From the NCBI GenBank assembly GCA_916988195.3, contig CAKASQ030000008.1, positions 1-64,000 on the forward strand: a DNA stretch of 64,000 bases, written 5' to 3'. This DNA is from Oscillospiraceae bacterium (GTDB lineage: Bacteria > Bacillota > Clostridia > Oscillospirales > Oscillospiraceae). The notes under the pieces were generated by a model. That model had not been told where the DNA came from. It worked only from the letters and a program-made list of their open reading frames with translations, and did not search any database. Below, piece after piece: positions 32,475 to 40,780 of the stretch (position 1 is its first letter; every line of letters starts with the position of its first letter). Both the position numbers and the translations under genes were made by a program.

Positions 32475-33600
32475 GTACAAATTCGGTGATTTGATTGAAC
32501 TCAATATTATAAAAAACGAAAGTTGCCTTTATGGAGAAGAAGATGCAATAGGTGTAAATATAGACAAAGTTATTTTGCCTATGAGGGGAAGTAACGACAG
32601 CAAAAATTACGATAAGTTTAATTTAGTCCCTCCAAAGCATTTTGCATACAATCCACGAGGTAGCCGAAAGTTAGGCCTGGGATTTAATGATACAGAGAAG
32701 ACCTATATTATCACTTTCAACGACAATGTCTTCAGAATTAAGGATTCGGCGCAAAATATAGTTTTAGATATATATCTTTTTATGTATCTGAGCAGAAAAG
32801 AGTGGGATAGACGTGCAGAATATATTTCTTGGGGCAGCTCAACAGAGGTTTTTGATTGGAACATTTTTTGCGACGAAGAAATAGAATTACCTAATTTATC
32901 TATACAGCGAAAGTATGTTGATATTTACAAAGCCATGGTCGCCAATCAGCAGAGCTATGAGCGCGGGTTGGAGGATTTGAAGCTAACCTTTGACGCGCTC
33001 ATTGATAAAGTTAAGCATACCGCCCCTAAAAGGCCAACCCGTAAATTGTTGATTGAAGTCGATGAGCGAAACGAGGATGGTGCAGTTACAAGTGTGCAAG
33101 GTATAAATATATCGAAGCAGTTTATGCCGTCCATTGCAGATATAACTGGGGTTAATCTTAAAAAATACAAACTTGTTCATAAAGGACAGTTCGCGTTTTC
33201 GGGTATGCAGACGGGGCGGGATGAGTGTATCAGAATTGCGCTTTACAACGAAGATATCCCGACCATCATTTCACCTGCATACACAGTTTTTGAAACTAAA
33301 GATGAGTCGGTTATTCCTGAATACATTATGATTTGGTTTTCTCGCGCGGAAACCGACCGACGGGGATGGTTTATGAGCGATTCCAGTATCCGTACCAACC
33401 TTGACCTTGATCGATTCTATGAGATAGAAGTACCGATTCCCGATGAGAAAATGCAACAAGCAATTGTAGATATTTATACTGTGTATACTTTGCGCAGGAA
33501 TACCAACGAGCAGCTAAAGAAGCAAATCAAGGACATCTGCCCGATTTTGATTCGGGGATCGCTGGAAGACGGAGGTGAACCCAATGGCGAACCTGCATAA
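32461..33600 (+). CDS. hsdS: Type I restriction-modification specificity subunit HsdS
   Basis: A 379-residue protein with two target-recognition domains, residues about 1-150 and 200-340, each followed by a coiled-coil spacer (SIQRKYVDIYKAMVANQQSYERGLEDLKL; IPDEKMQQAIVDIYTVYTLRRNTNEQLKKQI). The first domain has an AT-rich codon choice unlike hsdM and hsdR (for example 32470-32900), which is common because specificity domains are swapped between systems. Start ATG 32461 is taken; an earlier in-frame ATG lies inside hsdM. It ends within the hsdR start. Confidence 0.9.
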   Translation: MTLNKYKFGDLIELNIIKNESCLYGEEDAIGVNIDKVILPMRGSNDSKNYDKFNLVPPKHFAYNPRGSRKLGLGFNDTEKTYIITFNDNVFRIKDSAQNIVLDIYLFMYLSRKEWDRRAEYISWGSSTEVFDWNIFCDEEIELPNLSIQRKYVDIYKAMVANQQSYERGLEDLKLTFDALIDKVKHTAPKRPTRKLLIEVDERNEDGAVTSVQGINISKQFMPSIADITGVNLKKYKLVHKGQFAFSGMQTGRDECIRIALYNEDIPTIISPAYTVFETKDESVIPEYIMIWFSRAETDRRGWFMSDSSIRTNLDLDRFYEIEVPIPDEKMQQAIVDIYTVYTLRRNTNEQLKKQIKDICPILIRGSLEDGGEPNGEPA

Positions 33601-35413
33601 CTATCACGGACGCTACTGCGAGGCGGAATTTGAAAGCACATTTCTTTCCTATTTGGGGGAAGCGGGGTGGAGCTATCTGGCCGGAAGCAGCCTCCCGCGC
33701 GATTCCATGCGGGACGTGTTATACACTGATGACATGGAGTTTTTCCTGAACAGAACCAACCCGGATCTGACTGCGGATGAGATTCAGCAGATCATGGACA
33801 CCGTGCGCCTTGCGGGTGCGGAAAGTGATTTTGCCACACTGCATAAGGTGTACGACTGGATGGTGAACGGAATTCAATTCACCCCGCAGGCGGCTCTTCC
33901 CAGAATGGTCAATTTGATTGAGTTTGAGGATCCGGAGAAAAATGTCTTCCGCGCGGTTAATCAGTTCACCGTGGAATACACCAACAACGGGCAGACGCAG
34001 ACCCGCCGCCCGGATATTCTTCTTTTTGTCAACGGAATGCCGCTGTGCATCATCGAGCTGAAGAACCCGGCGGATAAAAACGCGACGATTTACGATGCAT
34101 GGGAACAGATCAATATCCGCTATTGGCGCGATATTCCGCATCTGCTGCATTATTGCCCGCTGGCCTGCATTTCCGACGGTGTGAAAACGCGGCTCGGCAC
34201 TGTCCGCGCACCCTATGAACACTTTTACGCGTGGCGCCGTGTGAATGACGGCGATGAAGTGTCACTTTTGCCGTTCGACGAGGTGCAGACCATGATACGG
34301 GGCGTGTACAGCCCGGTGCGGTTTCTTGAGATTTTCCGCGACTACATTTACTTCCAGGACAGAGCGTTCGACAGCGAGGAGCGGGAGATCGTCTGCCGCT
34401 ATCCGCAGTTCTTTGCTGCTCGCCTGCTGAAGCAGAGCATCATTCGATCTGTCGTAGAGAAAAGCGGCAAGGGCGGCACCTATTTCGGCGCCACAGGCTG
34501 CGGAAAGACCTACACGATGGCGTTCCTTGCCCGACAGCTTGCTCTGCGGTGTACCGGCATAAAGGAAATCGGCTCTCCGACGATCATTATGATCGTTGAC
34601 CGCGACGATCTTCAGAAACAGGGATCGAAACTATTTACCAAGAGCAAGGATTTTTTGAATCTTGGTGAGGTACAGGTTGTCCGAAGCCGTAATGCCCTGC
34701 GGCAGGAGCTTGGTATGCGGGAAAGCGGCGGCTTTTATATCTGCACGATCCAAAAATTCTGTGACCGTGAAGATGACAAAATCGGACTGATCAACAACCG
34801 TGCCAATATCATTTGTTTCTCTGACGAGGCACACAGAACACAGCTCGAACACGCAAACCGGATCAGGTTCAGCAAGGATACGGATGAAAATATGAAGGCG
34901 ATGGTATCCAAGCCGTATGCAAAGGTTTTGAAAGAGGCATTCCCACACGCAACCTTCGTCGGCTTTACGGGCACACCCATCGACCAGACCTATCAAACCT
35001 TCGGCGCGGAGATCGACCGTTATACGATGGATCAGGCTGTGGCCGACGGTATCACTGTGTCCATCAAATATCATCCTAGGATCGCCAAGGTCTTGCTTGA
35101 TCAGGAAAAGGTCGAGCAAATCGAAGCGTACTACCAGAGATGCTTTGACGATGGCGCAACGGCAGAGGATATTGAGACCAGCAAAACAGCCATGAGCTCC
35201 ATGGAGATCATTTTGGGAGAGCCTTCCCGGTTGGAGCGCCTTGCCGTTGATATTCATGACCACTACGTTTCTGCCTGCGCCAACGACCCGGATAGAGTGC
35301 AAAAAGCGATGATCGTATGCCGCTGCATATTGACAGCAAGCGCCGCAAGAAGCTCCGGCAAAAGAAAACCGCCCTCGGCCACGCCGAGGACGATCATGAA
35401 GATTGGGATATGA
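33584..35413 (+). pseudogene. hsdR: Type I restriction enzyme HsdR, C-terminally truncated
   Basis: 609 residues instead of about 1000. The N-terminal nuclease domain is present (RRPDILLFVNGMPLCIIELKNP, with the D...ExK residues), then the helicase motifs FGATGCGKTYTMAFL (Walker A), SDEAHRTQ (DEAH) and VGFTGTPI (motif III). After VQKAMIVC at about 35310 the expected second RecA lobe and C-terminal domain are absent: the frame runs on for about 30 unrelated residues (AARSSGKRKPPSATP) that belong to another gene in a different frame. Motifs IV-VI are lost, so DNA translocation and cutting should fail, while modification by HsdM/HsdS may remain. Confidence 0.85.
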
Positions 35414-35427
35414 AACAGGAACTATGA
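35317..35427 (+). pseudogene. C-terminal tail of the relaxase
   Basis: In another frame from the hsdR end, the DNA reads PLHIDSKRRKKLRQKK, then TALGHAEDDHEDWDMKQEL and stop. This is the standard C-terminal end of MobA/MobL relaxases of Clostridia elements (HIDSKxxKKLxxKxxALGHxxDDHE). Its missing N-terminal part sits at 28520-29155. The two pieces flank the AbiE and type I genes, so the island interrupts what was one relaxase gene; the middle of the relaxase seems deleted. Confidence 0.65.
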
Positions 35428-35438
35428 AAGGAACGCCT

Positions 35439-35612
35439 ATGGCAAGAAAACGAAAAGAAAACATCTCGGAGGTCATGTTCAGCTACGTCGGTACGGATGA
35501 GCAGTTCGATGAATTTCTGAAAATGCTGGTGCATGACTACCTCTCGGTAGACCAGCCATATACAAAGTCGCAGGAAGATTTTGTTGATCATGTAGATTCC
35601 TGTTGCGCATGA
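35439..35612 (+). CDS. Small element protein, 57 aa
   Basis: ATG 35439 follows AAAGGAACG. The protein (MARKRKENISEVMFSYVGTDEQFDEF, then LKMLVHDYL) has a basic start, an acidic helical middle and a Cys-Cys end. Similar short proteins are encoded between relaxase and recombinase genes in mobilizable elements, but the role is unknown. A 60-base intergenic stretch with an imperfect TGTGTGCTGCAATCGGCACACACC palindrome (about 35650-35675) precedes the recombinase. Confidence 0.5.
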   Translation: MARKRKENISEVMFSYVGTDEQFDEFLKMLVHDYLSVDQPYTKSQEDFVDHVDSCCA

Positions 35613-35693
35613 TGGATTGTGCTAGCTATTCGAAAAACAGTGTGCTATGGTGTGTGCTGCAATCGGCACACACCATAGCGGAAAGGAGGAACC

Positions 35694-37352
35694 ATGAAAG
35701 TCTGGCTGTATTACCGCCTGAGTCGTGACGAGGATGATGAGCTGAATTCCCTGACGAATCAGCGGAAAATCATTTACGAATATGCCGTTACAAACGGACA
35801 TGAAGTTGTTGGCGAGTCCTTTGACGATAACGTCAGCGGTATGCACTTCAACCGCGAGGGCATCGATAAAATCTACGAGGCGGTCGAAGCGGGCAAGATT
35901 GAAGCCATCATTGTCAAAGACCTATCCCGCCTGGGTCGACACCGAACGCAGACTGCCCTGTTTATCGACTACCTGCGGGAACACGACGTCCGCGTCCTCT
36001 CGGCAACGGAAAATATCGATACGTTCAACGAAAACGACGATCTCATCATTGGCTTCAAGGGCTTGGTTAATGACTTCTATGCCCGCGACGGCAGCCGCCG
36101 TGTGCGAACCGGCTACCGGCAAAAGCAAAAGGAAGGGATCGTGACCATCCCGCCCTTCGGCTACTTCAAGGACAAGAACACAAAGAAAGTTGTCATCGTG
36201 GAGGAAGCGGCCGAAACAGTCCGACTGATCTTCTCCGCCTACGTCGGCGGCAGCGGCATGAAGACCATCGCCCGCACACTGAATGAGCAGAGAAGAAAAA
36301 CACCTGCGTTCATGCAGCTGGAACTGCTGAACAAGAGTCTGCCCAACACGCAGGACGTCATTCTCAAGAAGTATCTCTGGGACGCGACTATGATAGCGCG
36401 CATTCTCAGGGACGAGAGTTATGTAGGCACGCTCATCTGTCACAAAAGTGAGCGGAACAAAATCAACAAAACTTTCCGCTTCACAGAGCCGGAAGAACAG
36501 TTTCGTCATGAAAACTATCTCCCGCCGATCATCACGCCGGAGCTGTGGGAGCAGACGCAGATGATGCTGGCGGAGCGGAAACGGCTGAACGTGCGCGCCG
36601 CGCCCTCGCAGGAGATCCTGCGCTACAGTGGACTTCTGCGCTGTGCAGACTGCGGCAGAGCCATGTTCGGCAAGCGCATCCACCTGAAAAGCGGAGAACG
36701 GGTCGCCTATGTTTGCAGTACCTACAACCGCTTCGGCAAGGAGCATTGTTCCCAGCACCAGATCGACGAGTCCGTATTGGACAGGCTGATTATCGACGAA
36801 CTGCGCAATACAAAAGCACTGTATCAGCAGAACTGGGATGCACTGGAGCAGCTGATCGCACAGTGGACACCAAAAGCAGAGCTGACCGGTGCGCAGATCA
36901 TCAAGCTGGAAAAGAAAATCTGCTGTCTGGAGGATGAAACGGAGGTAATTTTAATGGAGCGGATACGGGATCGGGCGAACGCTGAACGCTACGACCGCAT
37001 GATCCAAAAGCGCGAAGAAGAAATCGCTGCGGCAAAAAAGCAGATCGAAGAACTGCAAAACATCTCCGCTGTCCTGCGGAATCGGCAAACGAAGCTCAAA
37101 CGGGACATCAGCATGATCGACGACATTCTGGCTGAGGGCACCATGACGGAAGCGCACCTGCGGATGCTGGTCGAAAAGATCTATGTGCAGGAGACGGACG
37201 GAAAACTCAGCCTGGACATTCAGATCAAAGCGCCGTTCCGCACGCACTTGGATGTCTATGAAAATGGGACACTCACGGAGCGATATGGTGCGCTGGATTT
37301 TGGCTGGGATCGGCTGGCACGTCTGCTCTACGGCGACGGGCTTGCGGGGTAA
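35694..37352 (+). CDS. Large serine recombinase 1
   Basis: A 552-residue recombinase. The N-terminal resolvase domain has the nucleophile serine in VWLYYRLSRDEDD, the arginine block IIVKDLSRLGRHRTQTALFID and the conserved ENIDTFNENDD. The recombinase domain (GYRQKQKEGIVTIPPFGY; AYVGGSGMKTIARTLNEQRRKTP) follows, and then the zinc-ribbon domain with CADCGRAMFGKR and CSTYNRFGKEHC, and a C-terminal coiled coil (about 395-480). Members integrate or excise elements at specific attachment sites. Its stop is six bases from the start of a second recombinase, so both are translated together. It looks intact. Confidence 0.92.
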   Translation: MKVWLYYRLSRDEDDELNSLTNQRKIIYEYAVTNGHEVVGESFDDNVSGMHFNREGIDKIYEAVEAGKIEAIIVKDLSRLGRHRTQTALFIDYLREHDVRVLSATENIDTFNENDDLIIGFKGLVNDFYARDGSRRVRTGYRQKQKEGIVTIPPFGYFKDKNTKKVVIVEEAAETVRLIFSAYVGGSGMKTIARTLNEQRRKTPAFMQLELLNKSLPNTQDVILKKYLWDATMIARILRDESYVGTLICHKSERNKINKTFRFTEPEEQFRHENYLPPIITPELWEQTQMMLAERKRLNVRAAPSQEILRYSGLLRCADCGRAMFGKRIHLKSGERVAYVCSTYNRFGKEHCSQHQIDESVLDRLIIDELRNTKALYQQNWDALEQLIAQWTPKAELTGAQIIKLEKKICCLEDETEVILMERIRDRANAERYDRMIQKREEEIAAAKKQIEELQNISAVLRNRQTKLKRDISMIDDILAEGTMTEAHLRMLVEKIYVQETDGKLSLDIQIKAPFRTHLDVYENGTLTERYGALDFGWDRLARLLYGDGLAG

Positions 37353-37358
37353 AAGGCT

Positions 37359-38669
37359 ATGGCAATGCGGGTTTGGCTCTATGCGCGGCTCTCCAACGAC
37401 GATGATCCGGCGCAGAATTCCCTGCAAAACCAACAGGAAATCTGCCGCGCCTTTGCAGAAAAGAAAGGCTGGTCAATCGCCGGCAGTTCCGCTGATGATA
37501 ACATCAGCGGCATGAATTTCAGCCGCCGTGGGCTGGATATTCTCACGGCGGCTGTTCAGGCAAAACAGGTTGACGCTGTCCTTGTGAAGGATCTGTCAAG
37601 GCTGGGTCGTCACCGAACCCAAACCGCATTGTTTATCGACTTCCTGAGACAGCAGCAAGTGCGGGTTATCTCCGTAACGGAGGGGGTGGATACCTTCTGC
37701 GAGGAAGACGATCTTATGATCGGCGTCCGAGGCCTAATGAATGATTATTACGCAAAGGATATCGGAAAGAAGATTCGTGCGGGCTACCGGCAGAAGCAGA
37801 AAGATGGGCTGGTGATCACGCCGCCTTTCGGATACTGGAAAGATAGAAATACGAATCAGGTTTTGGTGCAGCCGGAAGCAGCTGAAACGGTACAGCTTAT
37901 CTACTCTCTGTATTTGCTGGGCTGCGGACAGAAGGAAATCGCCCGCAAGCTCAACAGTCTCGGACGCAAAACGCCCGCGCAGATCAGGTCGGAACGGCTC
38001 GGCTATGACAGCCAGAAGCCGCACAAGACCCGTGACGGGCAGTTTCTCTGGACGTATGCCAGTGTGAAAAATGTGCTGGTAGAGGAGGTCTATACCGGCG
38101 TGCTGGTCAACCACCGCAGGGAATATCTCGGCGGCAAAGCGCGAGCCGTCAACGAAACAGACTGGCTTCGCCACGAGAATTTTTATCCGGTTATCATTGA
38201 GAAAGCAACTTGGCAGCAGGTTCAGATACGGCTGAAGCAGCAGGCGCGTCCGGCGGTGAACAATCGTACAAAGCACCGGTATGCGGGACTGCTGACCTGC
38301 CGTGAATGTGGGAATGCATTCATTCCTATGATCCGCTGCTGGAACGGCAGCCGCCGTGTGGAATACGTCTGCCGGGGCTACCAACGGAATGGAAAAGACT
38401 ATTGCAGCTCTCACCGCATTCATGAAGAAGTTCTGGATAAAGCCGTCTGGGATGATACAGAAAAGATGCGGGAACAATATGCCGCCGAACTGAAAAAGGT
38501 CACGCAGCTACAAAAACAGTGGGCATTGAGGAAACCAGTTCTCGATGCCCACTGTTTGACTTTGCAGAAAGAAATTTTGAGATTGGAGCAGGAGATTGAC
38601 GAACTGGTGATGGAAAAGCTGAATGGCGACGGAGGCTCATCTGCTCACGAAATCAGCGCTGAAATATGA
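37359..38669 (+). CDS. Large serine recombinase 2
   Basis: A 436-residue paralogue of the first recombinase: nucleophile in VWLYARLSNDDDP, the same SRLGRHRTQTALFIDF block, GYRQKQKDGLVITPPFGYWK and the zinc ribbon CRECGNAFIP and CRGYQRNGKDYC. The coiled coil is short, and the end (VMEKLNGDGGSSAHEI) looks abbreviated compared with the first, so the protein may lack part of the synapsis-controlling region. Tandem recombinases working together occur in staphylococcal ccrAB and in some Clostridia elements. It is the last gene of the element; the attachment site is expected just after it. Confidence 0.9.
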   Translation: MAMRVWLYARLSNDDDPAQNSLQNQQEICRAFAEKKGWSIAGSSADDNISGMNFSRRGLDILTAAVQAKQVDAVLVKDLSRLGRHRTQTALFIDFLRQQQVRVISVTEGVDTFCEEDDLMIGVRGLMNDYYAKDIGKKIRAGYRQKQKDGLVITPPFGYWKDRNTNQVLVQPEAAETVQLIYSLYLLGCGQKEIARKLNSLGRKTPAQIRSERLGYDSQKPHKTRDGQFLWTYASVKNVLVEEVYTGVLVNHRREYLGGKARAVNETDWLRHENFYPVIIEKATWQQVQIRLKQQARPAVNNRTKHRYAGLLTCRECGNAFIPMIRCWNGSRRVEYVCRGYQRNGKDYCSSHRIHEEVLDKAVWDDTEKMREQYAAELKKVTQLQKQWALRKPVLDAHCLTLQKEILRLEQEIDELVMEKLNGDGGSSAHEISAEI

Positions 38670-38671
38670 GT

Positions 38672-38683
38672 TGATGTCACCTC
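38672..38683 (+). other. Possible recombinase att core sequence
   Basis: TGATGTCACCTC, three bases after the last recombinase stop. The same 12 bases occur, on the opposite strand, at 39121-39132 directly beyond a broken tRNA-Leu, and an 11-base match (TGATGTCACCT) occurs at 39028-39038. A shared word at an element end and at integration scars may be the crossover region. Confidence 0.4.
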
Positions 38684-38742
38684 TATGAACCCCTGCGTGC
38701 AAGAACTTTATTTTTCAGAAAGTTTCTAAAAATGTATGAAGC

Positions 38743-38769
38743 ATGGCTCTATTCGTTGAATAGAGCCAT
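38743..38769. terminator. Perfect hairpin between recombinase and tRNA-Leu
   Basis: ATGGCTCTATTC, GTT, GAATAGAGCCAT: 12 perfect pairs. It can terminate the leftward tRNA transcript or the rightward recombinase operon; T-rich bases are only moderate. Confidence 0.65.
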
Positions 38770-38779
38770 ACAAAGTTGG

Positions 38780-38862
38780 TGGTGCGCCCGACAGGACTTG
38801 AACCTGCACGCTTGCGCAATGGAACCTAAATCCATCGTGTCTGCCAATTCCACCACGGGCGC
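38780..38862 (-). tRNA. tRNA-Leu (anticodon UAG)
   Basis: 83 nucleotides on the minus strand beginning GCGCCCGTGGTGGAATTGG and ending with acceptor strand CGGGCGC, discriminator A and encoded CCA. The D-arm (GTGG...AATTGGCAGAC), the anticodon arm ATGGA-TTTAGGT-TCCAT, a short variable arm (TGCGCAAGCG) and the T-loop GGTTCAAGTCC are all complete. The loop gives anticodon UAG, reading CUN leucine codons. It lies right beside the recombinase element and next to three broken copies of tRNA-Leu 5' halves. Confidence 0.95.
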
Positions 38863-38984
38863 GGATATGAGCGGCAGTGAAATCTGTCGCTATTTTATTG
38901 CCCTCTGATTTTTACACGGTGAGGAAACCGAGGCGGAGCGTAACGCTTGATCCGCAGCTATAAAAACAGGCGTGCCTGCTTTTA
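38826..38984 (-). repeat. 158-bp direct repeat, copy A (tRNA-Leu 5' half plus upstream region)
   Basis: From the tRNA anticodon loop through its 5' end and about 120 bases upstream (GTGAGGAAACCGAGGCGGAG and TAAAAACAGGCG are landmarks). A close second copy lies at 39957-40114. The upstream part probably contains the tRNA promoter. Confidence 0.8.
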
Positions 38985-39037
38985 CCGAAGAATGTCCGCA
39001 GCGAGGATGGCGCAAAACCTTTCACCAAGGTGACATC

Positions 39038-39076
39038 ACCTAAATCCTCCGAGTCTACCAATTCCACCATACCCGC
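39038..39076 (-). pseudogene. Truncated tRNA-Leu, 5' half, copy 1
   Basis: GCGGGTATGGTGGAATTGG, then TAGACTCGGAGGATTTAGGT, the 5' half of a different tRNA-Leu isoacceptor. It breaks immediately after the anticodon loop and continues as GATGTCACCTTGGTGAAAGG instead of a tRNA 3' half. Confidence 0.75.
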
Positions 39077-39131
39077 ATATTAAGTTTTAAGAGCTTGCAC
39101 TGGCGATAAAATCCTACACTGAGGTGACATC

Positions 39132-39170
39132 ACCTAAATCCATCGTGTCTGCCAATTCCACCACGGGCGC
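39132..39170 (-). pseudogene. Truncated tRNA-Leu, 5' half, copy 2
   Basis: Identical to the first 38-39 bases of the intact tRNA-Leu(UAG) (GCGCCCGTGG ... GGATTTAGGT), then GATGTCACCTCAGTGTAGG. Broken at the same base as copies 1 and 3. Confidence 0.75.
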
Positions 39171-39216
39171 ATATACAGGCGAGCTGCGGCGTAAGCGTCC
39201 GCCGGTCGCCTGATTT

Positions 39217-39870
39217 TTACTTCAAAAACGGAGCCGGGTCAAAGGTATAGACGTCGTCCTCGCCGCAATAGCCGCACACGCCCATACGCGGAGAATTAAC
39301 GATTGGAAGCGCAGAATCGTGCGGATGGCTTTCCATGCAGTCTTCGCAGAAATACGGATACTGATCCTCCCATTCGCATTCGCAGCATATCCAATCGGCT
39401 TCCTTTCCGCATTTCCCGCACAGGAAGCGGATCGGCTCATTTCTCCCGAGCAGACGAACGGATCTGCGCTGCTTCGGGCGCAGCAGTGTTCCCACCACCG
39501 TGATCGTCAGCTCCGTTGTAGAGCCGAAATCATACTCATAATGGAGCTTGAGCCCATCGCGCAGCATCCCGACCATGGTGTTTTTCGAGAGCTGCTCATA
39601 GTTCCCCACAAAAAATGCGCTTTCGTGCCCACAGCATTCCAGCCAGATATCCCGCAGAAACCGATCGAGCGTTTTTAGCGTGGCGCTCACCGGCATATCC
39701 AGATACAGCCAATACGCCTTTTCGTCTGCGCCCTCCACCTTCAGCAGCTTGCACGTCTGCGCATCGCCGGCAGCATCATTGTGCTTTTCCAGCAGATGCT
39801 TCTTAAATGCTGTTTTGGAAATCGTTTCCCCGCAAAGATAGCAGTTTCCTTTTGATGCCGCTTGCGCCAT
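39217..39870 (-). CDS. pRiA4b ORF-3/IS1096-like passenger protein with zinc finger
   Basis: A 217-residue protein from ATG 39870, six bases after GGAGGGAGA. The N-terminus is a CCHH-like finger (CYLCGETISKTAFKKHLLEKH). The middle (YWLYLDMPVSATLKTLDRFLRDIWLECCGHESAFFV and LHYEYDFGSTTELTITVVG) is the plasmid pRiA4b ORF-3 fold, known as a passenger protein in IS1096 and in mobile-element DNA. A second Cys cluster (CGKCGKEADWICCECE, then FCEDCMESHPHD) and CGYCGEDD end the chain. It lies between tRNA-Leu scars 2 and 3, so it probably came with one of the integrated elements. Biochemical role unknown. Confidence 0.75.
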   Translation of the reverse strand: MAQAASKGNCYLCGETISKTAFKKHLLEKHNDAAGDAQTCKLLKVEGADEKAYWLYLDMPVSATLKTLDRFLRDIWLECCGHESAFFVGNYEQLSKNTMVGMLRDGLKLHYEYDFGSTTELTITVVGTLLRPKQRRSVRLLGRNEPIRFLCGKCGKEADWICCECEWEDQYPYFCEDCMESHPHDSALPIVNSPRMGVCGYCGEDDVYTFDPAPFLK

Positions 39871-39956
39871 AAGCGTCTCCCTCCAAGTGCTTGTCAACGA
39901 CGGTACACAAATCCCGCGTCAACACATAACAAAAACCTTTCACCAAGGTGACGACA

Positions 39957-39994
39957 CCTAAATCCATCGTGTCTGCCAATTCCACCACGGGCGC
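39957..39994 (-). pseudogene. Truncated tRNA-Leu, 5' half, copy 3
   Basis: Same 38-base 5' half as the intact gene, ending GGATTTAGG and followed by TGTCGTCACCTTGGTGAAAGG. It carries the complete upstream promoter region (copy B of the repeat), so it may represent the original chromosomal 5' half displaced by insertion. Confidence 0.8.
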
Positions 39995-40114
39995 AGATAT
40001 AAGCGGCAGAAATCTGCCGCTATTTTGCGGTCCTCTGATTTTGACTCGGTGAGGAAACCGAGGCGGAGCGTAACGCTTGACCCGCGTTTATAAAAACAGG
40101 CGAGCCTGCTTTTA
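39957..40114 (-). repeat. 158-bp direct repeat, copy B
   Basis: Matches 38826-38984 from tRNA position 1 to about 120 bases upstream with a few substitutions and short indels. The distance between the copies is 1.13 kb. Confidence 0.8.
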
Positions 40115-40157
40115 ACGGATTTACACAGGGGCGCGGCTGGAATTATCCAAATGCCTT

Positions 40158-40619
40158 CTAAAACGCGTCCGGCGGCTGCGCCTGCGGAAGACGGCTCTGC
40201 ACGAGCTTCGAAAAAGCAGCGTTGCAGACGATGACCCACGCCCAGCCGTCAAATAGAATCAGCTCGAGCCTTGTCAGGGGCGTCTGGAAGCGGTAGTCCG
40301 GCGCGCAGAAATCCACATCCCAGACGGGCTCATACAAGTTCACGTCTTCCTCGCGCATCCCGAGCGGAACCGCCGACAACACCGCGCCATCCAGAAACCA
40401 GACGTATCCCGCACTGAGGTGCTCCGTGAGCTCCCGGCCGGACATCAGAAGCCCGGTCCACTGCCAGCGTTTACAAACCGCTTCCGGACAATTTTTTCCG
40501 TACCACATACTGTGATTGGTAATGACCCAATCATACTGCGCCTGCAGATTGCCGAGCGCAGAGAAAATATCCAGAAGATCGTTTGGAAGGATCTTTCGGT
40601 TCAGCATCCAAACGTCCAT
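40158..40619 (-). CDS. Hypothetical protein, 153 aa
   Basis: ATG 40619 (MDVWMLNRKILPNDLLDIFSALG) after GGGAGAAAATCAT; a slightly longer start at 40634 is less likely. The chain is rich in Trp and Tyr (YDWVITNHSMWYGKN; KRWQWTGLLMSG; EPVWDVDFCAPDYRF) and looks like a soluble alpha/beta protein. The pattern of aromatic residues in short strands recalls uncharacterised Firmicutes proteins; no catalytic motif is visible. It stands alone between the tRNA scar and the Trk genes. Confidence 0.55.
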   Translation of the reverse strand: MDVWMLNRKILPNDLLDIFSALGNLQAQYDWVITNHSMWYGKNCPEAVCKRWQWTGLLMSGRELTEHLSAGYVWFLDGAVLSAVPLGMREEDVNLYEPVWDVDFCAPDYRFQTPLTRLELILFDGWAWVIVCNAAFSKLVQSRLPQAQPPDAF

Positions 40620-40780
40620 ATGATTTTCTCCCATCGCCGCGTATCTTTCTGAATTTTACCACACGGCGGTTTTGTTTGTCAATCGCGCACGCGGTTTTTC
40701 TTTACGGGCGTACAATTGCTTTTCCGGGCGGAACGTGTTAAGATATACTATCAGATTACAGGAAAAATAGGAGTCTTGCT

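Noticed and set aside
39803-40239. ORFs reading MVELADTMDLG and RPWWNWQTRWI across the tRNA-Leu fragment
   Set aside because: These peptides are translations of tRNA sequence, a well-known annotation artefact.
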